Positions 30,212-41,680 of a stretch of 64,000 nt of DNA are shown here, in pieces. The translations under genes were made by a program, and so were the position numbers. Origin of the DNA: Candidatus Doolittlea endobia (lineage in GTDB: Bacteria; Pseudomonadota; Gammaproteobacteria; Enterobacterales; Enterobacteriaceae); NCBI RefSeq assembly GCF_900039485.1, contig NZ_LN999833.1, forward strand, positions 248,001 through 312,000. Reading direction: 5' to 3'. A model generated the notes under the pieces. The model saw only the letters and a list, made by a program, of their open reading frames with translations, was not told the origin of the DNA and searched no databases. Each line of letters opens with the position of its first letter. The first letter of the stretch is position 1.

Positions 30212-30284
30212 GGTACAAAAATAAAAGTGGCGTATATCTTAGTTTGGATTGAATCACTTATCATCCTGATGGGATGAATTTTAA

Positions 30285-31271
30285 TCACAATCTAGATCTT
30301 AAGTATATCGGGTATTTTATCTTTTGACGATAACTTCTAACAACCTGTAAAATCCTATCGAGAGAAGCAGCGGGTGCATTGCTATCCAGCCAATGAATAT
30401 TGCACCACCTTCGAAGCCAAGTCATTTGGCGCTTGGCAAGGTGCCGTGTCGCAGAAATTCCACTAAACACCATGTCATCATAATCGGTTCTATTGGCTAA
30501 ATACGACCACATCTGTCGGTAGCCGACGCAACGCATAGATGGCATATCCTTATGAAGATCATTTCGCTTAAAAAGCGCACTAACCTCGTGTTCGAAGCCA
30601 GCGACTAACATCTGATGAAAGCGCTGCGTAATACGCTGATTCAGCAAAGCACGGTCAAGGGGTGCGATGGCGAATTGATGCACCAGATACTTCAATGTTT
30701 CACCTGAAATTTTCATTAGTTCCGTTAGAGTGTGACCTGAAATGAAAAAGACTTCTAGTGCCCGTGACAGTCTCTGCAGATCATTAGGATGAATGCGATT
30801 TGCTGCAATCGGATCAATCTGTTGTAATTTTCGGTGCAACGCCTGCCATCCTACTGTTTCCGCTTCGCGCTCAATATGAGCACGTACTTCAGGATCTGCT
30901 GAGGGCAAGGGAGAGAGTCCTTCCAGCAGCACCTTGAAATAAAGCATGGTCCCGCCTACCAGCAATGGTATACGACCAGCGTTGGTAATCTCTTTCATTG
31001 CCTTAAGCGCATCAAGGCGAAAATCCTCCGCTGAATAAACTTCCGACGGATCGCGGATATTTATTAGGCGATGTGGCACCCGCGCTAGCTCGTTGGCGCT
31101 AGGCTTCGCCGTGCCGATATCCATACCGCGATAGATCAATGCAGAATCGACGCTGATGATCTCTACTGGCAGATGTTGATGCGACACTATCGCTAGCGCG
31201 GTTTTGCCAGAAGCGGTTGGTCCCATAAGAAAAATGGCTTGGGGCCGGCTAGAAAATGTCGGCTTATTCAT
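30285..31271 (-). CDS. miaA: tRNA dimethylallyltransferase MiaA
   Basis: MiaA adds the dimethylallyl group to A37 of tRNAs that read codons starting with U. It is 328 residues (E. coli 316). The P-loop GPTASGKT is near residue 17, the catalytic Asp is in [17 protein letters not shown], and the RQMTWLRRW tRNA-contact segment is near residue 278. The C-terminus is slightly extended. Its start overlaps the end of the mutL relic as in E. coli, where mutL-miaA-hfq form a superoperon. Confidence 0.97.
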   Translation of the reverse strand: MNKPTFSSRPQAIFLMGPTASGKTALAIVSHQHLPVEIISVDSALIYRGMDIGTAKPSANELARVPHRLINIRDPSEVYSAEDFRLDALKAMKEITNAGRIPLLVGGTMLYFKVLLEGLSPLPSADPEVRAHIEREAETVGWQALHRKLQQIDPIAANRIHPNDLQRLSRALEVFFISGHTLTELMKISGETLKYLVHQFAIAPLDRALLNQRITQRFHQMLVAGFEHEVSALFKRNDLHKDMPSMRCVGYRQMWSYLANRTDYDDMVFSGISATRHLAKRQMTWLRRWCNIHWLDSNAPAASLDRILQVVRSYRQKIKYPIYLRSRL

Positions 31272-33312
31272 TGTTCAGAGCTTTAAGGTGACCTTAAAAT
31301 TTAATATTATCAGAAGTTCGTATAGTTGTGCTTACACCAATTTCGGACACAATCGCTCCAACTCGGAAAGTAATTGCATGGCCTGAGAATGACTCTAGGC
31401 GACTGACTCGCGCTGAAACCAACGAGCAAGCCAGACAATAAAGTGGTGATAAGTTACTAACGTTTTACTTCCAGGTATCTTAACAGGTTTGGAATCAAAT
31501 TTTGTAAATTCTGGCATTGTAATGATAAAAGTACCACATTTAATATCGCATGATGTAAATGTGTCGTAGCACAATACCCATTGTCTGTAAGAGCGGTTGA
31601 TGACGTTTCAATGCTACAATCTCCGCATCGTGCAGTGTTATACGTAATAGCATCAGCAGAGACTGAACTCGTAGCGTCTCACTTTTTAATATTAGTTAGC
31701 GTTCAGTCAGGCAATGTTCAGCAATCGACAAAGAGAGTAATGCAAGAGTGCTTGCCGATTTCATCGGCGCGTAGCAAGGCGGTACTAAGGTCAACACTCC
31801 GCCTATGCGGATTTTTCACGACGCGTTCTCTTTAGCGTTGACGTGACAGCAACCGCTACAAGGGCCAATGCGCAGGTAGGCATTTTCGGTATCTGCTTCA
31901 ACAGAGTTGACGCTCTTGTTCCGTTTTGTCGACGTAACGTCGATTGAGTCAATTTCACGACTCAGAGATAATTGAGCCTTTTCACTTTGTCCATGATGAG
32001 CCTGACTTGCCCCAGCGTGTCCCGTGTCGTCAGAAGAAGAGATCTCATGAGAAGACGACCTGGTAGTCTTTTCCGGCCGACGCTTAGTGAGTATATCCAC
32101 TGCATTGTTTGTGCTCCTTGCTGAAACGCCACTGTCTGCATACGTAGCCGGTATGCCTGGCTACCGTAAACATTATTATACTGACGCGATAACCTTGTTT
32201 TTTCACTCACATCCCCTCTGATCTTTTCCTTCGTCGCTCCGCCTCAGCGCTGGTATCTGCTGAAAGCAGCTGCTTTGATGCAGCAAGATCCACCGGTGAT
32301 AGTGTACGCGTCAGCGGCCTTCCCTCACTCATCAGGCCAGAAGCCGTGCTTTGCCGCAGAACAGTCATTGCCGCCTGATAAATAAAATCATGTACCAACC
32401 GTGCTTTGTGAAACCGCACTTCGTGCTTAGCAGGATGGACATTAATATCGACCTGATGAGGCGCTACGTTAAGAAAAACTACAAATTCCGTCTGTTGCAT
32501 TTCTGCCAGCTGTTCCTGATACGCCGGATGACGTGATTGATTAATTTATCGCGTATCGTACGACGATTAACATAACTGTATTGCATCTCGGACAATGCTT
32601 TTCTCGACGGAGTTGATACTCAGCCATGAATAGCTAAATCGCCATGCTGCCAGGAAACACTAAGGACCTGCTCAATGAAAGCTGATCCGCATAGCAAACC
32701 TGACCCGTGCAAATACTGGCCGTTCTGACTAATTGCTTTGTATTGGCGAACTATTTTCCGTTGCACTGTAAAATAAACGTCGCGTTGGATCGTGACAGTG
32801 CAACACAGTTGATAATTTCATCAATATGAGTAAATTCGGTTTTTTCGGTACGTATAAACTTGCGTCGGGTTGGCGTGTTATAGAATAGATCTAACACCTC
32901 CACCGTCGTTCCCGCTAGATGAGCTGCAGGTTTCAATGTAATCTCTAAACCGCAACCATCGGAATATGATTGCCAGACCTCGCTTTGTGCATTAGTACGC
33001 GAGGTCAACGTTAGGCATAATACGCCTAATACTGACCAGCGCCTCTCCGCGAAAACCCATACTAGTAATAGTTTCGAGGTCGTCCAGACTAGCAATTTTG
33101 TTAACTGCGTGTCTGGCTAGCGCTAATACAAGCTCAATCCCAGGATACTGGTGCACCTAGTACCACCGCGTTCAACATCAATTTGAATGTCGCACTGGCG
33201 ACAAAATTATTTTCGACAAACTCCTTTAGAACCGACGCTAGACGTTCTACTAATTCACTGGCAGCGATTTCATTAACAAGTTGTGCGGCAATATTTGTAT
33301 CAATGGCCTTTG
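31264..33312 (-). pseudogene. mutL: Disrupted mutL (mismatch repair)
   Basis: MutL links MutS mismatch recognition to MutH cutting. The relic is near full length between amiB and miaA. Minus-strand frames read IAAQLVNEIAASELVERLAS (about 33285), [15 protein letters not shown] (about 33000), [20 protein letters not shown] (about 32920), [20 protein letters not shown] (about 32455), YGSQAYRLRMQTVAFQQGAQ (about 32160), LLSELERLCPKLV then a stop (about 31335-31380), and finally LKALNNE overlapping the miaA start. The ATP-binding motif region near DNGCGI is lost, and several frameshifts and stops are present. Confidence 0.95.
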
Positions 33313-33316
33313 GGGC

Positions 33317-34870
33317 TTAAACAAGCGGTATAGTTAACATCTGTCCTAGCATAACGTTATTGGACATCATATGATTTGCTCGTTTAACGGCACCGGTGGA
33401 CACCCCATAACGTATGGCAATTGCGGTCAACGTATCGCCACGTACGACTCGATGCCGACGTGGCGCAATTTTGGGTAACGCCTTGTTCTGAAAATTGCTT
33501 CTGGCGGGAATACGCAGCCGCTGTCCTATCCAAATATTGTCTTTTTTCAGCGCATTCAGCGTCCGCATCGCTGCTATGTTTAGCCCGTACTGGCGGGAGA
33601 TAGAAAATAGGGTCTCACCACGTTTAACGATATGACAACCGGCGGCGACCTGAGTGACCCTTGCATTGACATCGACGTTAATGTTCTTCGGCGGGTTTTC
33701 AATTTTTGGGACGGTTTGCAGTGGATGCGCCAGAAAATACGCGCGTAAGCCTAGATACAAAGCGTTAGCGACCTTATCCTGGTATACTCTGCTGCCGAGT
33801 AATCGTTCCTCACGGGCATTACTAATAAACCCAGTTTCTACTAGTAGCGATGGAACATCCGGCGACCGTAGGACGCCGAGACTTGCGTGTTCCGGACGAT
33901 GCTTATGCAATGCACCTACCTGCTGCAATTGATCCAACACCTTTACTGCAATGCCATACCCTACCCGTTGTGAGTGGCCGAACTGAAGATCTAACACTAC
34001 TTGACTAAAATAAGGATCCGATTGGCTGTTGGCAAGCAAATCGCCTGCGCCACCAAGCAGCTCAGACTGTTTCTCATGCTGCTCTAACCAATGTGCCATT
34101 TCACTATTAGCTCGCCGGTTGGAGAGAACCCATACTGAAGCCCCGCTGGCGCTACGATTCGGCACAGCATCCGCGTGAATGGAAACTAGCACATTAGCGC
34201 CCTTCTTACGTGCGACATCAGAGCGGCCAATTACTGAAATAAACTCATCACTATCACGAGTCAATGCCGATTTAAACATGGCGTCCATGTCGAGTAACGT
34301 TTTCAGTTTTCGGGCGATGGCGATAGTCACATGTTTCTCATGCAGACCGTTTGGACCCGTCGCTCCTGGATCCTGACCACCATGGCCAGCGTCGATAGCT
34401 ACTACTACTGGCTCGGCACTCAACGACAACCAACCGCGAGATGTCGGTATTCTAGATATAACAGCAGCCGATTTCTGGCTGTTTATAGTTAGAATAACAT
34501 TATAACGCCCTCTGACTTTCCGTGTTGTAACCTGTGCGCAGGATTGGTGAGTCAACTCGAAAACCAGACGTAAACTCTGCTTATCGACTGGCGTACTAGT
34601 ACGAATGCGTTTAATGACATTCTTGTCGCTAAACTCAATGGGCAATCCCTGGGCCGGGCCACTTTTGTGAAAATCTATCACTATCCGTTCAGGATTATGC
34701 AACGAGAAAAAGGCATATACTGGTTGTCGGTTAAACCCGAGTGTTACAGTTGCTTGGCTGGCGTTATTCGCAACGTTGATATCACCGAGTGTCGCAGTCT
34801 TCGCCACTGCCTGCTCCATCGTTAAAGACACCACTAACACTGCTAGCATGATCCTGAATTTTAGCATCAT
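33317..34870 (-). CDS. amiB: N-acetylmuramoyl-L-alanine amidase AmiB
   Basis: AmiB is a periplasmic zinc amidase that splits septal peptidoglycan during division, activated by EnvC in E. coli. I start it at the ATG at 34870, which overlaps the tsaE stop (ATGA) and gives a signal peptide ending AVA at about residue 22; earlier in-frame codons lie inside tsaE. The product is 517 residues. An AMIN domain (about 28-125) is followed by an amidase domain with zinc ligands in [19 protein letters not shown] and VSIHADA and the catalytic Glu in LLVETGF. Two C-terminal LysM repeats follow (about 415-517), one more than in E. coli. Confidence 0.96.
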   Translation of the reverse strand: MMLKFRIMLAVLVVSLTMEQAVAKTATLGDINVANNASQATVTLGFNRQPVYAFFSLHNPERIVIDFHKSGPAQGLPIEFSDKNVIKRIRTSTPVDKQSLRLVFELTHQSCAQVTTRKVRGRYNVILTINSQKSAAVISRIPTSRGWLSLSAEPVVVAIDAGHGGQDPGATGPNGLHEKHVTIAIARKLKTLLDMDAMFKSALTRDSDEFISVIGRSDVARKKGANVLVSIHADAVPNRSASGASVWVLSNRRANSEMAHWLEQHEKQSELLGGAGDLLANSQSDPYFSQVVLDLQFGHSQRVGYGIAVKVLDQLQQVGALHKHRPEHASLGVLRSPDVPSLLVETGFISNAREERLLGSRVYQDKVANALYLGLRAYFLAHPLQTVPKIENPPKNINVDVNARVTQVAAGCHIVKRGETLFSISRQYGLNIAAMRTLNALKKDNIWIGQRLRIPARSNFQNKALPKIAPRRHRVVRGDTLTAIAIRYGVSTGAVKRANHMMSNNVMLGQMLTIPLV

Positions 34871-35352
34871 GAAAGTGTACCTTGTAACAGTGCCGGCGCC
34901 AAACGGACCAAAATTTGCTCGCCGATGACGCTTAAGGCTTGCGCTATCGCTTGCCTGCCGTCGTCTTGATACTGCAGCGTTAGCACGATATCCGCTTTTG
35001 GCAAAATACCCTCCCCTCGTTGTGGCCATTCCACCAAACACAGGGCGGTGTCATCAAAATAGTCCCGCACTCCAATAAACTCAAGCTCCTCAGGATCTGC
35101 CAGACGATAAAGGTCAAAATGATATACTGTCCAGTGCAACAACACGTAAGCCTCGATCAGAGTATAAGTTGGACTTTTTACGTTCCCAGCGTATCCTAAC
35201 GCGCGCAGAAAACCACGGCAAAATGTGGTTTTCCCAGTGCCGAGATCGCCGTAAAGGTAAATCACGGATGCTTGCTGACAAGCTGCGGCCACCGCAGCGC
35301 CCAGTGCGACGTTTGCCGTCTCATGCCGCAAGGATATTACACGTTCTTCCAT
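34867..35352 (-). CDS. tsaE: tRNA threonylcarbamoyladenosine biosynthesis ATPase TsaE
   Basis: TsaE is the ATPase that works with TsaB and TsaD to make t6A37 on ANN-decoding tRNAs. It is 161 residues (E. coli 153). The Walker A motif [13 protein letters not shown] (about 36-48) and the motifs [10 protein letters not shown] and VEWPQRGEG are present. It overlaps amiB by 4 nt. The gene before it in E. coli, yjeF (nnr), remains only as a relic. Confidence 0.97.
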   Translation of the reverse strand: MEERVISLRHETANVALGAAVAAACQQASVIYLYGDLGTGKTTFCRGFLRALGYAGNVKSPTYTLIEAYVLLHWTVYHFDLYRLADPEELEFIGVRDYFDDTALCLVEWPQRGEGILPKADIVLTLQYQDDGRQAIAQALSVIGEQILVRLAPALLQGTLS

Positions 35353-35380
35353 GTCTGGTTTCTATGTAGAAAATTAAAGA

Positions 35381-35700
35381 TTAACAAATGGATACAATAC
35401 TGGAAACGAATCTATGGATAACATTATCGCGCGCATTTTCCGGCACTAGATAGTAAACGGTGGTGTGCTTATAGAGCACACAGCCAACACATATTACATC
35501 ATATAGCGACAGCTTTTGTGTGGGCAAACCGTCAATGATATCGAACAAGACATTCATACCCTCCCGGGGCCAATATCCGCATTCCCGATATTGGCAACAG
35601 TATCATCTTCGATAACGAATATAAGGTCATACCAGTTGACGAGCTATATAACCGGAAAATTGCCAATATTGTCATTTTAATAAGGAGACTGAACCGTTCC
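35381..35700 (-). pseudogene. nnr: C-terminal remnant of nnr (yjeF)
   Basis: Nnr repairs hydrated NAD(P)H. Directly upstream of tsaE, minus-strand frames read IGNADIGPG (about 35575-35600), NVLFDIIDGLPTQKLSLYDV followed by CVGCV (about 35485-35560), and a tail ending VSSIVSIC before a stop at 35381. These match the E. coli YjeF C-terminus (AGNAGMASGGMGDVLSGIIG; LLGQKLSPYDAACAGCV). The rest of the gene is not recognisable. Confidence 0.75.
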
Positions 35701-36779
35701 TAAGTTCCTTATCCAAGGCGCATCACCACTTAATTTAGCCTTTTCTGCGACGTGTCGTAGGTTATCGTGCCATTACGAACTACAGCAGGGCGTCAACAAA
35801 GGAGAGAATTCTTTTTATTCGTGAGCACGCAAACTAGCCCAGCTCACAGAGCAATGTGCTTTTCTAGTCATACGTATGCATCAGTAACAATGAATGTTAT
35901 TTTCTAATGAGTAGTTGAAAAGTATTTGGAATTAGCCTCTAGATTATTCTAGAGCCTTTAAAAATTTACTAAAGTAAAGCGTGGAGCTTCATGCTGCGTG
36001 TCATTCATTACCTTCTGTCAAGCAGATAAAATGGTCGTGTATAAGTAATTAAAGATAATTTTCTCTGGTTGTTTGACGTTTATGAACGCATAAGAACATG
36101 ACCCCGTATTTATATTTTAAACTCAGAAATGCATAAATGCCACAGATCGAGATTCAACCCGTCGTGTTGGACGATATATAACCATGCAATAAATTCATCC
36201 AGCATCATATCAGAATAGGTAATTTATCACATTTGTTTTTCTTGAAAATTATAACCAGTGCCTATCTTTGACTCGCAAAGACACCTCCTAGGTTTGGTTA
36301 AATTACTTATCATAATGATACGGTTTTAGATAAATATCATCGACACAATATTTCCGATCGTTACTAGAAAACTCTTGCGCCTGGTAGGAAAAGTAAATAG
36401 GGCAACGTCGCATAGTAGGGATGCACACTCTTGAATGCGCATTAACACAGATTCTTGAAAATTTTACTGAGAAGTAGATATAGCATATCGGATGCACATG
36501 ATATGTCAATCAGAGTAATTTTAAGATCTAGTACTGTTGCTAGAGTTGTTCCAAATTTTCTCAAAAAAATTTACTGTAGCCTATTTGCTAGCTAATCGAG
36601 GCTGTGATAGTAAAATCATCAAATAAGATAAAAACAAGAGATACAGCTTCTCTACAAAAATCACTATGTTGTTAATTTCCGCGCTAGCGTGCTATGTGTG
36701 TTAACAAGTTGCAGAACAATTTGGAATCTGGCTAAAACCTACAGTACAGTTTATTAGCGTCTTAGGCAAGGTAAATGCA
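35701..36779. other. Gene desert upstream of birA
   Basis: No gene or assignable relic; probably the eroded body of nnr and whatever followed it. The birA promoter must lie in its last part. Confidence 0.45.
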
Positions 36780-37748
36780 ATGAATAACATGAGAAACATA
36801 ACAATCCCCCTTAAACTAATTAGTTTGTTGGCCGACGGCGAGTACCATTCCAGTAAACAATTCGGTGCAATACTAGGAATGAGCCGTACTGCTATCAACA
36901 AACACCTTCAAACAATTCGCTATTGGGGTGTGGAAGTTTTCACGGCGCCTGGAAAAGGCTATCGTTTATATGCGCCGTTGCAATTACTGGACGAAAGCGT
37001 CATCCACGCGCGCCTACCAGCTAGTCGACTAGCAGTGCTATCGGTAATTGATTCCACGAATCAGTATTTAATCGGACGTATTGGTACTACAAAACCTGGC
37101 GATGCCTGCGTAGCAGAATATCAAACACAAGGGCGCGGTAGACGAGGTCGGCAGTGGGTGTCGACGTTCGGTAATAATTTGTATTTGTCATTATATTGGC
37201 GTTTTGAGAAAGGGCTGGCGGCAGCAGGAGGTCTTAGTCTGATGGTTGGCATTGTCATAGCAGAAGTATTGCAACGCCTTGGCGCAGAAGAGGTTCGCGT
37301 AAAATGGCCGAACGATCTCTACCTAAACGACCGAAAATTGGCTGGGATCCTAGTGGAACTTTCCGGCAAGGTTAGTGACGTCGCTCATGTCGTTATAGGC
37401 GCTGGAATCAATTTGGCGATGCGCGAAAGCACAGTGGGTAAAATCGACCAAGAGTGGATTAACTTACAGGCAGCAGGTATCACCATCGACCGTAACACAC
37501 TAGCCACCGAATTAACTGACACGTTGCGACAGGCGTTGCAACAATTTGAGCGCAATGGGCTCGCACCGTTTGTCTCCCGATGGCAGGCACTGGACAACTT
37601 TTTTGGCCGACCTGTAAAATTACTTACTGAAGAGCAGGAAATTAAAGGGATTTCGCGTGGCATTGATGCACAAGGGGTCTTGCTATTGGAGCAAGAAGGC
37701 ACACTGCATGCTTATTTGGACGGAGAGATATCGCTACGTGGCCAGTAG
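36780..37748 (+). CDS. birA: Biotin ligase / biotin operon repressor BirA
   Basis: BirA attaches biotin to the acetyl-CoA carboxylase carrier protein and, in E. coli, represses the biotin operon. It is 322 residues (E. coli 321). There is an N-terminal winged helix-turn-helix (about 8-60), the biotin-binding loop GRGRRGRQW (about 119-127) and the catalytic KWPNDLYLNDRKLAGIL segment (about 181-197), then the C-terminal SH3-like domain. AAGG upstream supports the ATG at 36780; the ATG at 36789 is an alternative. Both the ligase and DNA-binding regions look intact. Confidence 0.97.
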   Translation: MNNMRNITIPLKLISLLADGEYHSSKQFGAILGMSRTAINKHLQTIRYWGVEVFTAPGKGYRLYAPLQLLDESVIHARLPASRLAVLSVIDSTNQYLIGRIGTTKPGDACVAEYQTQGRGRRGRQWVSTFGNNLYLSLYWRFEKGLAAAGGLSLMVGIVIAEVLQRLGAEEVRVKWPNDLYLNDRKLAGILVELSGKVSDVAHVVIGAGINLAMRESTVGKIDQEWINLQAAGITIDRNTLATELTDTLRQALQQFERNGLAPFVSRWQALDNFFGRPVKLLTEEQEIKGISRGIDAQGVLLLEQEGTLHAYLDGEISLRGQ

Positions 37749-37849
37749 ATGTGACGCTTTTCCCGCTGAGCAGACATCACTCAGCTTTATTGCGCAAGAC
37801 GCTCAATTAAATATTGATTAGTAACCGTAGTATTCGGATAACCTTGAAA

Positions 37850-37950
37850 CTTTCTAACGCGCCATGATGTTGCTCGTTTATCTGTCAAGATTAGTCCAGC
37901 TAGCCAGGTCTAATCACGTTCATCCAACAAACAGAGTATATACACGGCTC
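37850..37950 (-). pseudogene. coaA: 3' remnant of coaA (pantothenate kinase)
   Basis: Convergent with birA, as in E. coli, the minus strand reads NILCLLDERD and, shortly after, LAGLILTDKRATSWRVRK. The E. coli CoaA C-terminus reads NILPTRERASLILT and ends in VRLRK. Only about 100 bp is recognisable. The short match lowers certainty, but the position supports it. Confidence 0.55.
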
Positions 37951-38216
37951 TCAGAAGAATCGATGTACGGGCGAAGTTAAATCGGACATTTTTGACTGTT
38001 GTCGTTATAGTAAAATACTTATCGTAGTTTATTCAACTATCTAACGCAAAATAGTAAATACATAAATGCTAGTATTTTCTTTTTAAGAAAAAATAAATGG
38101 ATAAAGATAGTCGAATACACTGGTGGAATATCATCACAATAATGTAAAGGTAAAAATCTTGGTATTATGTTGCTGAATCGACCAATGCACACACGACAGT
38201 TGAATAGTCATGTCTT
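37951..38216. other. Non-coding stretch with weak repeat R copy
   Basis: No gene. A weak repeat R copy (GTTGTCGTTATAGTAAAATA) is at about 37993-38034. Confidence 0.45.
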
Positions 38217-39251
38217 TTATGTTATTGCTTTCACCGCATTCACCTCGCCAAAGGCACCAATAAAACGCACTTCTGGCTCTAGCCAGACCCCAAACCGTTT
38301 TGCAACCTGTTGACGTACATAACGCGCTAGCGCGGAAATATCCTCGCCAGTCGCATTATTAACGTTGACTAAAACCAGCGCCTGTTTATCATGTACTGCT
38401 GCATTGCCAAGACGATAGCCTTTAAGTCCACATCGATCGATTAGCCAACCTGCTGCTAGTTTCACTCTGCCTTCCGACTGAGGATAGTGAGGAGCATCAG
38501 GATAGCGGCTTAGAAGTTGTGTTGCTTTTAATGCATCAACAACCGGATTTTTAAAAAAACTACCGGCGTTGCCCTGAAAAATAGGGTCAGGAATTTTCGT
38601 GCGACGCATCGTGCAAACCATATCATAAATCAACCGAGGAGTAACTCGCTGCGGATTCAGGCGAGCTAAATCACCATAAGTCAACACCGGTTGCCAGGCT
38701 TTGGCAAGACGAAGACCAACAGCAACAATGGCGTAGCGTTCGCGCAACACGTGCTTAAAGACACTATCTCGGTAACCAAATTGACATTCAGTTGCATTCA
38801 AGCGAAGTAAAGTGCCGTTTACTAACTGCAACACATCGACATAGTTACAAAACTGACGCAGTTCGACGCCATAAGCGCCAATATTCTGAATCGGCGCAGC
38901 ACCAACGCAACCGGGGATAAGTGCTAAATTTTCTAAACCAGGCATATCTTGTTCAAGACAAGTACGCACTAGGTCATGCCACATTTCTCCGGCACTGACG
39001 TGTAAATGCCAAGCGTCAGGATGCTCTTCGATTGTTAGACCTTCAATCCGATTTAGCAATACGGTGCCAACATAATTTTCTAAAAATAACACATTACTAC
39101 CACTACCTAACACCAGTGCCGGTGTAGCGTTATCTGCAGCTTGACGCCATAGCTTGAACAGCTTGGTTTTCGTATGCGCTGTGATTACGCGCCGTGCGCG
39201 CACATCAATAGAAAAGCTATTAAATGGCTTTAATACTCTATGATTATTCAT
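38217..39251 (-). CDS. murB: UDP-N-acetylenolpyruvoylglucosamine reductase MurB
   Basis: MurB is the flavoenzyme that reduces enolpyruvyl-UDP-GlcNAc to UDP-MurNAc for peptidoglycan synthesis. It is 344 residues (E. coli 342). FAD-binding segments [10 protein letters not shown] and [19 protein letters not shown] are present, as are the catalytic Ser in [10 protein letters not shown] and the catalytic Glu in LEPEVRFIG. In E. coli murB lies directly before birA on the same strand. Here it points towards birA from the other side, which marks an inversion breakpoint nearby. Confidence 0.97.
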   Translation of the reverse strand: MNNHRVLKPFNSFSIDVRARRVITAHTKTKLFKLWRQAADNATPALVLGSGSNVLFLENYVGTVLLNRIEGLTIEEHPDAWHLHVSAGEMWHDLVRTCLEQDMPGLENLALIPGCVGAAPIQNIGAYGVELRQFCNYVDVLQLVNGTLLRLNATECQFGYRDSVFKHVLRERYAIVAVGLRLAKAWQPVLTYGDLARLNPQRVTPRLIYDMVCTMRRTKIPDPIFQGNAGSFFKNPVVDALKATQLLSRYPDAPHYPQSEGRVKLAAGWLIDRCGLKGYRLGNAAVHDKQALVLVNVNNATGEDISALARYVRQQVAKRFGVWLEPEVRFIGAFGEVNAVKAIT

Positions 39252-39479
39252 TATTACATAGCCTACCTTTACTTTTGTTGCATTAGTTTACTCGCTCACA
39301 CTAGAAAAAAATGAATGCATTTTATGATACGGAATAATATCGATGCTAGACTGCACGCCGAACACTTTATAATTGACAATGTGCTGTTGTTTAATATCAG
39401 GTAAATATTTTTACTTTCACATTATATACTATAAACTATTGATATTTTAAATTAAAGTTATTGGATCTCATAGAATAAC

Positions 39480-39843
39480 AGTTGAAATATTTCTCCTTTT
39501 TATGAAGGAGACCATCCGTCAATTAAAAACTACAGGTCTGCTGCTGAGCAGACAGGTTGAAGGGATGTTTGTGCAAAGTAATTTATGAAACGCTTTAGTG
39601 AGCTGCTGACTTGAAGTATTAACGAAGCATTTTGAATCGCAAGATACCTATGAAAATAGATCTTTTCTTGAAGGAATGACACCTATTAATGTGCTACGCG
39701 GTAGCAAGTAGGATTTCAAGCATCTCCGTGAATGCCATCAGGAAATTGCGGTAGCACATCTCCATTTGGAGTTCATTGAGAAAATATTGTTGAACTTAAG
39801 CTGAGAATATAATCATCAACGTCTTTCGCAACACAAGAATTAA
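39480..39843 (+). pseudogene. pdhR: Truncated pdhR-like GntR regulator relic
   Basis: PdhR is the pyruvate-sensing repressor of the aceEF-lpd operon. One plus-strand frame from 39502 reads KETIRQLKTTGLLLSRQ, then GMFVQSNL before an in-frame TGA (39586-39588), RSFLEGMTPINVLRGS, LRECHQEIA and finally AHLHLEFIEKILLNLS. These match E. coli PdhR (REAIQRLEAKGLLLRRQ; GTFVQSSLW; ALEGIAAYYAALRST; SHRHLAFIEEILLDRS) in the same order. The first TGA replaces a conserved Trp codon. A large in-frame internal deletion and several stops remain in one frame. Another GntR/FadR-family member cannot be fully excluded. Confidence 0.75.
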
Positions 39844-40665
39844 CCTTCCTGAAACGGCGGTCACGCGGCAATAGAAGCTATAAGCCTGTCTTCGTGTCTT
39901 CTGACAAACCAAGCATAGAAGGAAAAGCGGTTTTCACTAAACCAAGATAAATCAGGAACACAAGAATATGGTTTCGATCGAAACACGCGCTTGGCTACAG
40001 ACACATCTTGTAATGACAGTTCTTGCTTATTGTTTAAAACGCACCTTTTCTAGCATATACACCTACGTTTCTTTCGTCCGAAGCTGATGCCGGAGCTCTG
40101 AAGTTTCCGAAGGTGTCCGATAAGTCTCGCCAGATAAGTATTATTTATTCAGGAAAAGTTCCTAAAATATTTTCCCCACTAAGTACCGAATCCCGATCCC
40201 CAATGTGACTCAAAAGTATTACCCTAGTAAAGGGTGACAGTTCGTTGCCGGCGGACGCTCGGAAACTGACGTTGCAGAAGAATATCCAGGCATAACGATT
40301 AATATTACGAACAACATAATAGTTTCAGCGTTTCGCGATGTGAATTAAGACATATCTTGTCGAGCTATCGCACAAGCGAACGGTGTTTTTTTAAAAGCCC
40401 TGTGCCAATACGCTGACTGTACCGATGGTACCGATACATTGGTAGGGAAAATGTTTCAGGTGGAAAGATACATGAAAAGATCGTTTGCTAGAATATGACT
40501 GTACACTACTATCAGTAAATCTAAGTCATGACTTTATCTATTCAGTATCTTGTCATATATGGAATCGGATAACATAAATAATTACTTCTGAGTATACTTA
40601 AAATCAGAGAGTAATGGCAATGAAGAAACTGCGCCTTTTCCCGCTTGAAATAAGCAATTCTGCAC
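39844..40665. other. Gene desert upstream of rplU
   Basis: No gene. ispB, which is divergent from rplU in E. coli, is not visible. A partial copy of repeat H is near 40500-40530 (CAGTAAATCTAAGTCATGAC). Confidence 0.5.
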
Positions 40666-40694
40666 TTGTCTTTAGTGAAAATCTTGTGTATAAT
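40666..40694 (+). promoter_or_regulatory. Likely sigma-70 promoter of rplU
   Basis: -35 TTGTCT (40666-40671), a 17-nt spacer and a perfect -10 TATAAT (40689-40694), about 75 nt before the rplU start. Confidence 0.75.
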
Positions 40695-40768
40695 TCGAAT
40701 TCTTTCGTAAATATTTATAGCATGCTCCAAACAATTATAAGTTAAGCGTGCGGAAAGCGGAGTTTGTT

Positions 40769-41080
40769 ATGTATGCTGTTTTCCAAAGTGGTGGTAAACA
40801 ACATCGGGTAAGCGAAGGTCAAATCATTCGTCTCGAAAAGCTAGATGTCATAGCGGGTGAAACAGTTAGATTTGAACAAATTATCTTGATTGCTAGTAGC
40901 GAAAGCATTCAGATCGGAAGTCCTTTCGTGAACGGCGGTAAGGTCACGGCAAAAGTCATGGCTCACGGTCGCGGTGATAAAGTAATGATTGTCAAAGTTC
41001 GACGCCGTAAGCACTTCCGTAAACATCAAGGCCACCGTCAAGGGTTCACTGACGTTAAAATCACCAGTATTTGTGCTTAA
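40769..41080 (+). CDS. rplU: 50S ribosomal protein L21
   Basis: L21 binds 23S rRNA in the large subunit. At 103 residues it has the E. coli length, starts [18 protein letters not shown] and ends in a basic [17 protein letters not shown] segment. I chose the ATG at 40769 because GGAG lies 6 nt upstream; the in-frame GTG at 40748 adds unrelated residues. rpmA (L27), which follows rplU in most bacteria, is not next to it here, nor are yhbE and obgE. Confidence 0.97.
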   Translation: MYAVFQSGGKQHRVSEGQIIRLEKLDVIAGETVRFEQIILIASSESIQIGSPFVNGGKVTAKVMAHGRGDKVMIVKVRRRKHFRKHQGHRQGFTDVKITSICA

Positions 41081-41680
41081 CATGCGACTTTACACATAAA
41101 AAAACTACTTAATCAAAAGTGAAGTTCCGTTCGTCATCGTTTTTCATGGCTTAAAGAAACGGCTCCTATCTTCCTTTCCTAATAAATTTTTCCGTTTTCA
41201 TTACCAAAGAGAAGCTCCGCAAATAGGTTCGGAGATTTTACTTTTAGAACGCACTCCTAAGTGCCATGAAGCGAAGCATTGTCATTCAGCTGTCGTCGAT
41301 ATGACTATAATTTTAAGTTTACATATTGGACTGTGACAGACTCCAAAATTCAACACAATTGCATTAATAAATTTTCCTTATAATGTGACATCCCTAGGTA
41401 CTGCCAAAGACCTGCTGAAACAGCAGGAGACATTGTACAACCGTAAACTGGAATGTCACGCAGTTGGGGCCGAGTTTACCGAATGCAAAAACCACTGTTC
41501 TTTTCTTTCAGGGCCCAGGCGAATAATCAATAGATTATTTTACAACCATGCCACACTGATTCACCTTCTCTGTCCGAGTAACCCTGCACGTTTCTCATAC
41601 CTGTATGCTGCCATAGTTCTCATCAAACCAGTCACAACTGATTTGCCTGTAAACCAAGGTAGCTAATATAGTCCAGACCG
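41081..41680. other. Non-coding stretch between rplU and ispF
   Basis: No rpmA is visible. A plus-strand frame at 41385-41520 (LLKQQETLYNRKLE) is coding-like but unassigned. A truD relic on the minus strand (truD follows ispF in E. coli) is possible but not convincing. Confidence 0.45.

Noticed and set aside
41490-41660. Possible truD relic downstream of ispF
   Set aside because: A few residues fit TruD but the alignment is too short and broken to support a call.
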